A DNA stretch of 21,684 nt from Neonectria sp. B-13 (taxonomy: Eukaryota > Ascomycota > Sordariomycetes > Hypocreales > Nectriaceae), in contig NOKP01000111.1 in the NCBI GenBank assembly GCA_002682825.1, forward strand, positions 2,175 to 23,858, given 5' to 3'. Made by a program: the position numbers and the translations under genes. The stretch's first letter is position 1. Each line of letters begins with the position of its first letter. Below are positions 9,909 to 18,919 of this stretch, in pieces. The notes below the pieces were generated by a model. That model was not told the origin of the DNA. It saw nothing but the letters and a program-made list of their open reading frames with translations, and ran no database searches.

Positions 9909-10714
9909 CGAGAGTTACGATTTCAGGCGCTGAACGATAGAGTCGGCGGATAGGCTGACGACAGGAAGCCTGACTGTAATCAGTTACGGACGGTTGTTAA
10001 CGGAGGGCACATGGCGGCAGCCCCGGGCCTGAAATGCGAAGATGTTTAGAGTCTTGATCAGAGAAATGTTGTCTTGTGCCTTTTGTGACGCCTGGTTCAG
10101 TGATGGTGGTGCCGGAGGAGTTGGCGTAACCAGCGGCTACTTGACTGACCACTCTATGACATTGCTGACTGCTTAGACAAGTACTCTACAGACAACTCTA
10201 CCATATTCTACAGGCTACTCTAGAACCCATTCTAAGATGGCCCTTGGAGATATTCTATCAAACAGTCACTGATCACTGTATAGATCTCTAACCCGCGACA
10301 CCTCACCGAGACATGCACCCACGCCTCTCCCCATGGCCACCTCCTATCTCTGGGACACCAAACCTCGATGCGCTGTCTCCCTCCGGAGTTGCTACCCGAC
10401 TTTAGCATCCGTGTTTGGGGATACACATACGCCGATGGGGAGGGGAGCGGGTCCATCTTGCTCAATTCTCTTCTCAGCAGATCAAAGACGGACACCTCAC
10501 CAGTCTTGTTTTCCGCCAGGTGAACTCGGATGCCGAGAACAAGGTACGGGTTCAAGAACAGGCCTCGCAGCTCTTCAAGAGAACTATCCAACCCGCCGGG
10601 GGCCCTTTGATGGACGCCGCCCACGGCGTCATTGTCTGTGATGGCCGCGCCGAGACAATACCAAGGCAGGGCGAAAGGTATGGATCGAACGCAGCCTAGT
10701 CCCGACCCACGACA
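9909..10714. other. Stretch without a supported gene, degenerate short repeats
   Basis: Near 10180-10225 the motif ACTCTA or TTCTACAG recurs about every 11-12 bases (ACTCTACAGACAACTCTACC and onward), a decayed microsatellite. From about 10300 several overlapping frames are open on both strands (10333-10641 +, 10415-10699 +, 10624-10232 -). None matches a family I know. They may be upstream remains of the decayed gene at 10715-11100. Confidence 0.4.
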
Positions 10715-11100
10715 TTGAAAAGGACAGAAACCGAATCACGGTCATTGACCTCGAATCATTCACAGGGCGACGTCGACGACTGTCCCCAGGGAGATGGGCA
10801 CAAGGGACACTGCGTCCTTCGTGACAACCGGACGGTATGTGCCTACGCGACAGATCGCGTCCAGCACACCTGCTGCAAACTCCGGATGAACCCTCTCCTC
10901 CCGGGGCCGCACGGGGATCCGAACGACATCACCCTGCCGCTCTGGGAGACCACGGCCGGTGATGCCTACTTCTTCGACGCCTCCAGAAACGTGCGAACAA
11001 GGACGGCGCTGGAGGACCGAGACGAGATCTCGCCCGAGATGGAACGGCTGCGACAGCAAATGCTGGCCATGAAGGCGGCGGCCATTGCTGATCATCGACT
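10715..11100 (+). pseudogene. Fragment of an unidentified gene, possibly patatin-like; contains repeat copy A
   Basis: A readable plus-strand segment covers VCAYATDRVQHTCCKLRMNP, then PGPHGDPNDITLPLWETTAG and DAYFFDASRN (about 10830-10990), followed by a charged helix (EISPEMERLRQQMLAMKAAA). The bases at about 10840-10990 are repeated in diverged, inverted form at 1355-1510. The LWE-T-A-(D)-Y/FF spacing is loosely like the WEAARATSAAPTYF block of fungal patatin-like lipases, and a -CxTFV-A-like stretch would precede it there. That is a weak inference. The G-x-S-x-G serine motif and the D-G-G/A motif are not visible, and no start, splice sites or end can be fixed. The frame runs into the 3' end of the opposite-strand C2H2 relic. 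I treat it as a relic of unknown family. Confidence 0.35.
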
Positions 11101-11105
11101 TCCTT

Positions 11106-12345
11106 CACGGCGTCGGGTCCTCCTCCAACATGCACGCTTTCTCCAGCACGTTGGTCCATTTGCCGCCCGTGCCTGCGTGGCTGTGCCTGAGATGTTGTGT
11201 GAAGTGGTCCGCTCAAAAGAATTTCTTGGACAAGCTGCACTTCCTGAACTTGTACGTCTCTTGTAGATGTCGGATCCGGTCATCCCACTCATGTTTCGTG
11301 GCGATTCTGGGCCAATTCGTCCTAGGGCCCGGCCCTGATCACGGAAACTCGCCGCCACAGTAGCCGCACGCGTTAGCCTCTCCAGGCCAATTAGTTGAGT
11401 CATGGAAGGCGCGATCATATCCAGAGAGGGCTGAGCAGGACCATAAATGGCGGCGGACATGGATGTAGTGTTGATGACGCTCCGCTGCTTTCTTGTTCTT
11501 GAACCGGCTTCCACAGAAGGAGCAGTTGTATTGCTTTTCGGCTTCGTGAGCACTAGTTTATGGTTAGCGCCATGTTTTCAACCTCTCGTAAGCAGTAGAT
11601 GGTCCATCCCAGTCGTGGGCCATGCCGATGGCAATGAATAAAACTGCTCGAAAACACTCGCGGCGCAACATGGGAGTGGCGAAGGGAGAGTTGCCTGACG
11701 TCGGAGAGATACCACCTGGTGACAGATCAGGTGAAGGTTGGCTAGAGGAGTTAGTAGTGGTAATGGTTGAGGTGGGTATCGAGCAAGAGGTGGGCCTTGA
11801 TATCGACGGCAAAGACATTGTTGTGCCCTGGGAGATAGTGCTGAGATGGGTTGTGGTTGAACCGCAGGGTTGGTGGGCAAAGTCTATCTGGGTAGCAAGA
11901 GAGAGCTCGTCGGTTGGGCTGGCTGTCCTTTGCTTTTGGCTACCGGCCGGGAGCTACGGATCACCGATGTACGACCGTTTGAAAGACTGCGTCTCCTCAA
12001 TTCTCATGCCATCGGCGCCATCGAACTCGCAGTTACCCCGTGTTGAGGTGGTATCGCTGCTGTTGTTCCTCTGAGCGCGAGTCTGTAGGAAGCGGTCATT
12101 GTCGGAGTCATCGTTGGTCTAGCGGTCCCCGTAGTGGAAATAGGCACTGTTGAGAAAAATGGCCGAGGGTAGCGGCGTCTCGCCGAGCTAGGCTGGGGAA
12201 CCTGGGATGTTGCGGGTGTGAATGGGAGGCTGGACGGGAAGACCGACCGCAGGGGGGAACCTACCCTCGGCCGGCGGTCTTCTAGGTGGCAGCTCGGCAC
12301 TGAAAAGGGACCGAGGGGTAACCTTTCCAGCATCTGTACAGGATC
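11106..12345 (-). pseudogene. C2H2 zinc-finger protein pseudogene
   Basis: The C-terminal part is clear on the minus strand. From about 11546: HEAEKQYNCSFCGSRF...AAERHQHYIH, a C-x2-C-x12-H-x4-H finger; then WSCSALSGYDRAFHDSTNWP, NACGYCGGEFP-stop (TGA), WDDRIRHLQETYKFRKC, KKFF-stop (TGA), ADHFTQHLRHSH and a final GGKWTNVLEKACMLEED, with the natural stop at 11108-11106. This order is typical of fungal multi-finger proteins with spaced C-terminal fingers. Upstream, a Ser/Thr/Pro-rich region is readable in one frame from about 12290 to 11564 (SAIFLNSAYFHYGDR, NDDSDNDRFLQTRAQRNN, SFKRSYIGDP, SLPSISRPTSC), with TAG stops after GSPA, YGDR and YIGDP. A frame change separates it from the fingers. With at least five stops it cannot make a full protein. 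The 5' limit is uncertain; open frames reach 12826. Confidence 0.85.
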
Positions 12346-12857
12346 ACGTTTCTTTCTTCACACTGTCACTGTGGATATCGGCAGGGGATTGGAATTGGAA
12401 ACGGCGCTGGTCAAGGCCGAACTTGGCTGTTTGCAGAGATTCGCGAGTCCTGTGAACGCCAAAGCTTTTAGCCGATCTATTCCAGCCCAGCTGGCATGGA
12501 TTCGTATGCAGCCATGAACCAGCGACGGGAGAGCACTCGCACTCATACCTGTCAGTGGAATAACTGTAGTAACCTTCGTCCCGGTCGGCATTGAAGCTGC
12601 TATCGAAGGCGCCAATGTCTGTCCGTTTGTAGCGATAATGGCAATGCAAACAACACCGACAACGTCTCCCACCGAAATTCGGCACGACTCTGCCTGTCTC
12701 AGACTCCGCTGCTTTCTTGCGGCCGTCAATGGCCGCCCGAAACAGTGGTGGCCGCTCAAGCTCACTCACAACACTGGACAACAGAGGAAACGGCTTGCGG
12801 CCCCCGCCCGCCCCAACGCTGAGCACACCATGGGAGCGCGAATGCCTGTCGTCATAC
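12346..12857. other. Possible 5' part of the C2H2 relic, not resolved
   Basis: Two overlapping minus-strand frames are open here (12826-12344 and 12765-12358). One contains FNADRDEGYYSYSTDR followed by a donor-like GTATGAGT. This could be an early exon of the zinc-finger relic, but nothing in it is diagnostic. Confidence 0.3.
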
Positions 12858-13141
12858 CCCTTTGAGTGTCGTAAGGCAACACTTAAGTCACAAGCAAGGA
12901 TTTAATCCAATCAGAAAGTGGCAATTGAAAGGTACATCAGACTTCACACAAATTTATATGGCGATATAAGTCCTCATACTTCTCGGATCGACATAGAGAT
13001 ACATTGAACTCGGCAGCGATCCCTATTTCTGCTGCTAATTTGTAACATCAGCGGCTGCTCAACGTCACTGCATGTATCTTTGCCTTTGCTGGGCTCATGT
13101 GGGGCCTGGTACGGAGGTGTTGCCTTACGACACTCAAAGGG
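12858..13141. mobile_element. MITE-like element with perfect 25-bp terminal inverted repeats (284 bp)
   Basis: The left end 12858-12882 begins CCCTTTGAGTGTCG and ends GCAACAC. The right end 13117-13141 is its exact reverse complement (GTGTTGCC...CAAAGGG). The 234-bp interior is AT-richer than the flanks, non-coding and without internal repeats that I can see. Size, termini and lack of coding potential fit a non-autonomous DNA transposon (MITE). Flanks are GTCGTCATAC on the left and ATGCTACGTA on the right. I see no clear target-site duplication, so either the insertion is old or the true ends lie slightly elsewhere. The superfamily is not assigned. It sits between the C2H2 relic and the Est1-type gene. 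Confidence 0.8.
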
Positions 13142-13483
13142 ATGCTACGTAACAGCCTCAGTGTGAGGGCACGGCCTTATCTAGAAGCGGCATGGAGGAA
13201 GCCCCAATGAGGGGTGCCGCATCCACCATACAGTGCCAGCATTCCGCCCCAACTGTACGTACGATCCAGCCCCGCAGATTTCTTGAGCCAACATTGGCTA
13301 GGGTTCGCCATGAAAGTGCTTTTCGCGTTTTAGCCCAGCACCTAACCTGTTCTTCTGCCTCCCGACGGTGGTGGTGCGGCCTTGACAACACGAGCCACAG
13401 CCCCATATGACGATTGCCTCGCGGTTGCCTCGCCTGCCAGCTGGCGAACCATTAGACTGCGAGGCGACACAACAAGCGCCCCC

Positions 13484-13490
13484 TTTATAA
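13484..13490 (+). promoter_or_regulatory. TATA-like element and CA/CT-rich leader of the Est1-type gene
   Basis: TTTATAA stands in an otherwise GC-rich stretch 108 bp upstream of the chosen ATG (13598). It is followed by an A/C-rich leader (AAAACCACCATCCCCGCAGC and similar, about 13519-13560) typical of fungal 5' UTRs. The transcription start is probably between these. This placement supports the 13598 start. Confidence 0.45.
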
Positions 13491-13597
13491 CTGCAAATCC
13501 CAGTTCTAGTTACCCAGCAAAAACCACCATCCCCGCAGCCAAGTCTCCATCCACCACCATCAAGTACCGCCCTTTCAGTACGGTGAAGACGAAAGCG

Positions 13598-15709
13598 ATG
13601 CATGAGCTCAGCCTACGGTTGCACGATCTGCGGACGAACAATCAGCAGAAAGTCACCGCATCACATGTACTCTGCCCTCTGTGTAGCACGGAGCTACGCA
13701 ACGACCTCGACTCGTTTCGAACCCACGTCGAAGATGATCCTACCGCACACGCTGCCTGGGAATCCGATGGGGATATCAAAAAAGCTTTTAGGACTATGCT
13801 GACTAGGAAATCGTAAGCCCCTTCTGTTCTAGAACACGCGGTTTGACGCTGATCTCTGACTTCCCAAGGCCATCAGATACACATAAAACTCCTCTGCTTC
13901 GCAAACGGGTCATTTCTGACGTGGATCGAGAGGGGGACGCCGAGGAAAGGCCTGAGAAACGTCGCTCTCCCGAACCGTCTTCACCAGCCCAACCAGCCGA
14001 CCCGGCCCCACAAGCACCAAATGAACCGACCGAGACCTCCCCGCCCGCTTACCAAATCAACGAGGCTGAGCCGTCTCGTATGATGCTACAGCCGGAGACC
14101 AGACCGATTTCTCAAGATCAACTCGTCGCTGAGGTCAAGGGCATATACGCCGGCCTGGTCATGGTCGAAACGAAGTGTATTGAGGTTGATAACGCTCAGT
14201 CCTCGAATACAACCGATGCCAACAAATTGAACAATGAACAGTGGCAAGCGCTGATTGCTCTACATCGGACGTTACTACATGAGCATCATGACTTCTTCCT
14301 TGCCAGCCAGCATCCCTCGGCTAGTGTCCCGTTACAGCGGCTGGCATCGAAATACGCCATGCCAGCGCGAATGTGGCGCCATGGCATTCATTCCTTTCTG
14401 GAGCTCCTCCGACATAGACTACCGGCATCTCTCGAGCAGATGTTGACCTTCTTATATCTCGCGTACAGTATGATGGCGCTACTTTATGAGACTGTCCCAG
14501 CGTTCGAGGATACCTGGATCGAGTGCCTAGGAGATCTTGGTCGTTACAGGATGGCTATCGAGGACGATGACATTAGGGACCGAGAAGTCTGGACCGGTGT
14601 AAGCCGACACTGGTACAGCAAGGCATCTGACAAGTCCCCGACCACAGGACGCCTCTATCATCACTTGGCGATTTTGGCTCGACCTAATGCCTTGCAACAG
14701 TTGTACTACTACACCAAATCGCTGTGTGTGCCGATCCCATTTCTCAGTGCAAAGGAGAGTGTTATGATACTGTTTGACCCTGTCCTGGGATCCAATAAGT
14801 CCAGCCTGGTTCCTATTGATGCAGCTTTTGTCCGGGTGCATGGGATCTTCTTCTCGGGCAAATCGGAGGATAAGCTAGAGGACTCGACAGAACAATTTCT
14901 TGATCTTCTTGACAGCCATATTGATGTAACAAAGAAGCGATGGCTCGAAGCTGGGTCAGTACTTTTGGAGTTGCTTGTGATGATGACATTTATTGACCTA
15001 ACCTAGCTATTTCATCGGTATCACGCTTGGGTGCTCTCTTCTTGGGTACGGGGCTGAATCTAATGTGCTTATGAGAGCAATGTCCCAACGACCGGATGAG
15101 ACCGACGTCACAGTGGACGAGAGTTCCACCCTAGAAGGACCGCCCAGCGAGACCTTTTCGAAAGCACTCGCGTTTGCAGTCCGGACCTACGAGATAGCGG
15201 TCCATCGCTGGGACGACACCAATACCCTCCCTTTCATTCATACAATGCTGGTTTTCATCCATCAGATGATGCATTATCCAGCCGCAATGTCACATCTTGA
15301 AAAGGAGTATCCTTGGAAGCTGACCGCAGTCATGATGACTTATATGCTAGCCACATGCAAGTTTGAACCAAGAATGAATAAAGACTTCCCTGGCCCAGAG
15401 AAAGACCAATATCCAAGGCCACTCCCGGAGGATCACGCCATGCGAGGGCTAATTCACGCCAAGGACTACCACCCTAAGGAATGGTTCATCAACGACGGCA
15501 TTGACGAGGACGAGAAGTACTTCGAACTTGCATCAATGGCCGACGAGAGAAAGGAGCGCATTCTTTATTTGGGACGGCAACTTGCAGCACAGAACAGGTG
15601 GTTGATCTTCAACCCTAGGACTAAGGAGTTTTCTGTCACCCCTGAGTATGAGGTTGAATTGAAAGACCTTCCTGTAGTTGAGGCAGACGTTCGAGAGCCG
15701 AAACTTTAG
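13598..15709 (+). CDS. Est1-type DNA/RNA-binding domain protein (667 aa, three exons)
   Basis: Exons are 13598-13812, 13869-14954 and 15007-15709. The introns are 56 nt (GTAAGC...CTGATC...CCCAAG) and 52 nt (GTCAGT...CCTAACCTAG). The sum is 668 codons, in frame. The frame is open back to 13382, but the first ATG is 13598. Residues 24-51 hold C26-x2-C29-x13-H43-x7-H51, a zinc-finger-like N-terminus. Residues 80-160 are a Pro/Ser-rich, probably disordered linker with a basic PEKRRS. From about 205 comes an all-helical region with MPARMWRHGIHSFLELLRHR, LGDLGRYRM, WYSKASDKSP, TTGRLYHHLAILARPNALQQ and PFLSAKESVMILFDPV. These are hallmarks of the Est1-type (14-3-3-like plus DNA/RNA-binding) fold of the Est1/SMG5-7 superfamily. 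The C-terminus (YPWKLTAVMMTYMLATCKFE, PLPEDHAMRGL, DDEKYFE-like) matches the large group of uncharacterised filamentous-fungal paralogues rather than the telomerase subunit itself. Exact role unknown. It appears intact. Confidence 0.88.
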
Positions 15710-16711
15710 CCTTGAGGGATTTGCTGAGCTAACGAGGTGGAGTTGAGTTTTCAACGGGTTTGTCTAGAGGGCGTGGGACTTTCTTAGTGCTTGGTCGTAA
15801 GTGTCCAAGTATTTCAAGGGCCCGAAGCCGCGATCATTTTGGCACGAAGATAGAGGGAGTCGGCGCAAAATAAGATATTCGTTGACATACCGTGTGCCAA
15901 TGCCGTGATTCGGGCTGGATTTTCTTACAGAATGAGAGAAGATCGAGTTCATATTGAAGAAATTGTTCTGGTGGGAGAAGCATGTTGCTTTTGTGGGAGA
16001 GCAATTACTCCGAAGCAGGGAGCAACTTGCTCCTCGGGAAGAGCAATTGCGCTGAAGCAGAGAGCAGCCAGTAGGCAGCCGGGAGTTTCATGCTTGGCGT
16101 CTTAGCCGATGCCATCAACGGCGCCCCCAGCACAATGTAACAGTGATGGACAGGGGATAGAGGTGGCGGCCAATACCGTCTATGGATGAGGCACGGGGGA
16201 GCGGAATCGAGGCACTACATACTCCGCACATCCGGGCAAGGGGGGCGTATAGTCCTATCGGGGCGGCCGTGAGGATAATGAACAGTCACGTAGGTTTCAC
16301 TTGTACCGAGTACGGATGCTTCTATGCCAGAGCCGTCGAGGGTGTGTGGCATCACCCCACCACGGTGGCCGGCTGCAGACGCACAAAACAAGGAGAACAA
16401 CCACACTATTCTATATACGGAGTAGTATGCGGTGATTCCCTCTCAACTGAGCGTCCTCTGGTCCACTTGTTCATGGACTCAACCCCTCATTGGCAGGGGC
16501 TGGCGGTTGAGGCTCTGCATTGCTTTCTACCAGAGCCTGACTTGTCTCTTTCCCCTATGGATGAGCATAAGGGGCCTCATGGGGAGCCTGTTTCTTTAAC
16601 TTAGTACTCATCACGACTAATGTCAAGTACGAGAGCTTAGGTATTGTGTCTTGCGTTGTTTGCAGCAAATGACCCACCTCTCAAACAGTGTCTTCCCGGC
16701 CCTATAGACTA
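15710..16711. other. Intergenic stretch with short imperfect repeats and hairpins
   Basis: About 1 kb between the Est1-type gene and the F-box gene. At 15971-16070 a unit like GGGAGAGCAATT...GAAGCAGGGAGCA repeats imperfectly about every 41 bp (starts near 15995 and 16036, with a partial copy from 15972). Two small inverted repeats lie at 16511-16537 (GGCTCTG/CAGAGCC) and 16552-16574 (CCCCTATG/CATAAGGGG). An ATG frame of 140 codons (16182-16604 +) shows no family pattern, and I do not call it a gene. Confidence 0.5.
15971..16070. repeat. Imperfect tandem repeat, about 41-bp unit
   Basis: GGGAGAGCAATTACTCCGAA at 15995 and GGGAAGAGCAATTGCGCTGA at 16036 align with few changes, each followed by GCAG-(G/A)-GAGCA. 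A shorter related piece (GTGGGAGAAGCATGTTGC) precedes them. Non-coding. Confidence 0.65.
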
Positions 16712-18883
16712 ATGACCATGAGCCTCCTCAAACTCCCCATCGAGATCATCTCTCTCATCTGTGAGCTGCTTCACATTGTCCACCTGTTCAGCTTTGGCCA
16801 GACCTGCCACAACCTCCGCTACATCCTGCGCAACGAGACCATATGTCGCAAGGCCCTCCAGGTGAGCTTGCGGCCCTCGCTCTTAGCTGATGGCCTCGCT
16901 GAAGGCGTTTCTACAGACGCTAAACTTCTCAGCCGAGGCCGTCGAGGCGCAGACTTCCCGCGCTTACGCGAGGGCCCTCAGGAGGCTGGTCAAAAGGCGG
17001 AATGCGGTTCGGGGTGCCGAGCCCTACTTGGTCGCGGTGGTGGCCATGGCCGGGACCTTCGTCTACACCAATGGAGTCCTCTGCTATACCGTTGACCGCG
17101 AGAACCTGCATGTTCTCGACGTACACCGGTCCGCCACAGAAGAGCTGGTTGTGAAAATCCCACGGATGCTACACTCTGCGATTCCCGAGGTTCGGTGGTT
17201 GAATCTGTACACCTTCCGCCCCGTGTACTACTCCGACAGCATCATCTCGTGCTTATACAGTCACAAGGACGGCTGGTCGTCTTGCGCACCAAACACGTGA
17301 AACTCCTCGCTCTCCGCCGCCTGTATTCCACGCAAAGGCTGTTTGTGCGAAATAACGGGGGCTATCTCGTCTACGGCACGAAATCCCATCCCGGATTCGA
17401 CGGCTTCAAGCGGTGGGTTCTGCAGCGGCTTGATCTGCGAAGCCTCAAGTGGGCGGCCTCGGATCTGGTCCTGTGGAACGTTGCGGGGTCCAACCTGGGC
17501 CAGAACATCTGCTTCGAGATCTTCGACAATCACTTCTATTGCTTATCCAACAAGAACAAGCTGCAGCCGGAGCACGGGAAGTGGAACTCGTACTACTACG
17601 TCGTGCGCTTCCCCCTGAGCGAGGCCACCCGCGAGAGCTGCGAGTCGCCGCCGATGCGGAATCTCTGGCGGCGACATGCAGCCGAGGGCCCGGTTGATCA
17701 GCGTTGGGACTCGCTGCAGCTGACAAAGGACAGCGGCTCGGGGAACCTCTTCATCGTCGAGTCTCGGCGCGAGTGGCTTCCGACCAACGCCCTGTTGAAA
17801 TGAGCATATTGTATATTGAAGGAGAAGAAAACTAGCGCTAACCAGTGGAAGCTATTGACAAGAAGACATCCACATCCCAGCCACCAATGGATCGGAATAG
17901 CCATTGATCCGTCAAACAACGGATCTCAACACGCCCAGAGCCAGCGCAGCTGCTACAAAAAGGAGCTTCGCTTCAGCGTGGACGAGGACTGCAGCCCGAC
18001 CCGCCACCCGCTGTCCGACATCCTCAGGGATACCCTTCCGATACAGGAACCGTCGTCGGATGACGAGGGCCAAGGGCCCAATGCGTGGGACAGCGAGACG
18101 CACGTTGAAACGCGGCCCCCGGAGAATGTCCACGTTGGCGATAACGGAGCCATGGGGACCATGTTCACGATAGGGGAGTGCTTCGTCCGGTTTTACAACT
18201 CCTCCTGCGATACCTTCATCGACCTTATCGACGAGTCCCAGCGGCTGCGACTCCGCGTGCGGCCAAAGCTGGAAACTGCTCATGGAAATGCAAGGGAACC
18301 GGAGCCCGGCCAATCACCAAAGACGCGGTCCAACGCTTCTAAGCCGGAGACCCATGACGAGGTCACCTTCTGGCCACCGGAACAAAATTCATCACCCAAC
18401 TCTAGACTAGCCCAGCTCCACAACATCCTCTATCCCCAGATCCCGCTGGGCGAGATCGACTGGGCCATGGACGACCGCTCGCTGATCTACGCCCCAAGAC
18501 ACGCTGCTCAGGGCCGGCCCAGGCCGCTGGTGCTCATCTCGTTTGATGCCGCCATATGCCTCCCAGCGTTCCCGAAGCTGCGACTCGAGTCTGCAGGTGC
18601 AGATGCCGCCAGCATCCCGACGCCCGAAGGATCACACGCTGCAGCGAACCGTGCTAGCATTTTATTAGAAACCTCAGCGGGTTCCGTGTCCACTCACAGC
18701 CAAGCTGACGTATCCTCGGCCGTGGATCCTTCAGATACTGACTATCCCGAGAATCCTTCTGAGAACGAGGCGGCTAATGCGACACAAACAACCGACACAC
18801 CCTGGGCTAAGACCTGTCGGGCTCTTTACTTGAGGATGCCCAAGAGCGAAGCTTCTCCGTGCGGTTTCGACATGTCTTACTGA
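16712..18883 (+). pseudogene. F-box protein gene with an apparent one-base frameshift
   Basis: F-box proteins recruit substrates to SCF ubiquitin ligases through Skp1. The ATG at 16712 gives MTMSLLKLPIEIISLICELL, FSFGQTCHNLRYIL: an N-terminal F-box (residues 5-50). Intron 1 is 16862-16916 (55 nt, GTGAGC...CTACAG) and joins ALQ to TLNFSAEAVEAQTSR. The frame continues through YSDSIISCLYSHKDG, then turns into WSSCAPNT and stops at 17300. The expected continuation (LVVLRTKHVKLLALRRLYST) is in another frame, so one base seems missing near 17270. An intron at 17223-17260 would also restore frame but is only 38 nt and removes a well-coded segment. A TGA at 17801 is in frame with the open stretch to 18883. 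An intron from 17794 (weak donor GTTGAA) to 17940 would remove it and give NALQRSCYKKELRFSV. The end (ALYLRMPKSEASPCGFDMSY) suits this family. Recent pseudogene or sequence error. Confidence 0.75.
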
Positions 18884-18919
18884 CTTCCATTTCCCTTCTC
18901 GTTCCTGCACCAACGACGC

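Noticed and set aside
13382..13597. Extended N-terminus for the Est1-type protein
   Set aside because: The upstream open frame begins with TTG, contains no in-frame ATG before 13598, and covers the TATA-like box and A/C-rich leader.
16182..16604. 140-codon ATG frame on the plus strand
   Set aside because: No family pattern; it spans two hairpins and ends with low-complexity translation, so evidence is too weak for a gene.
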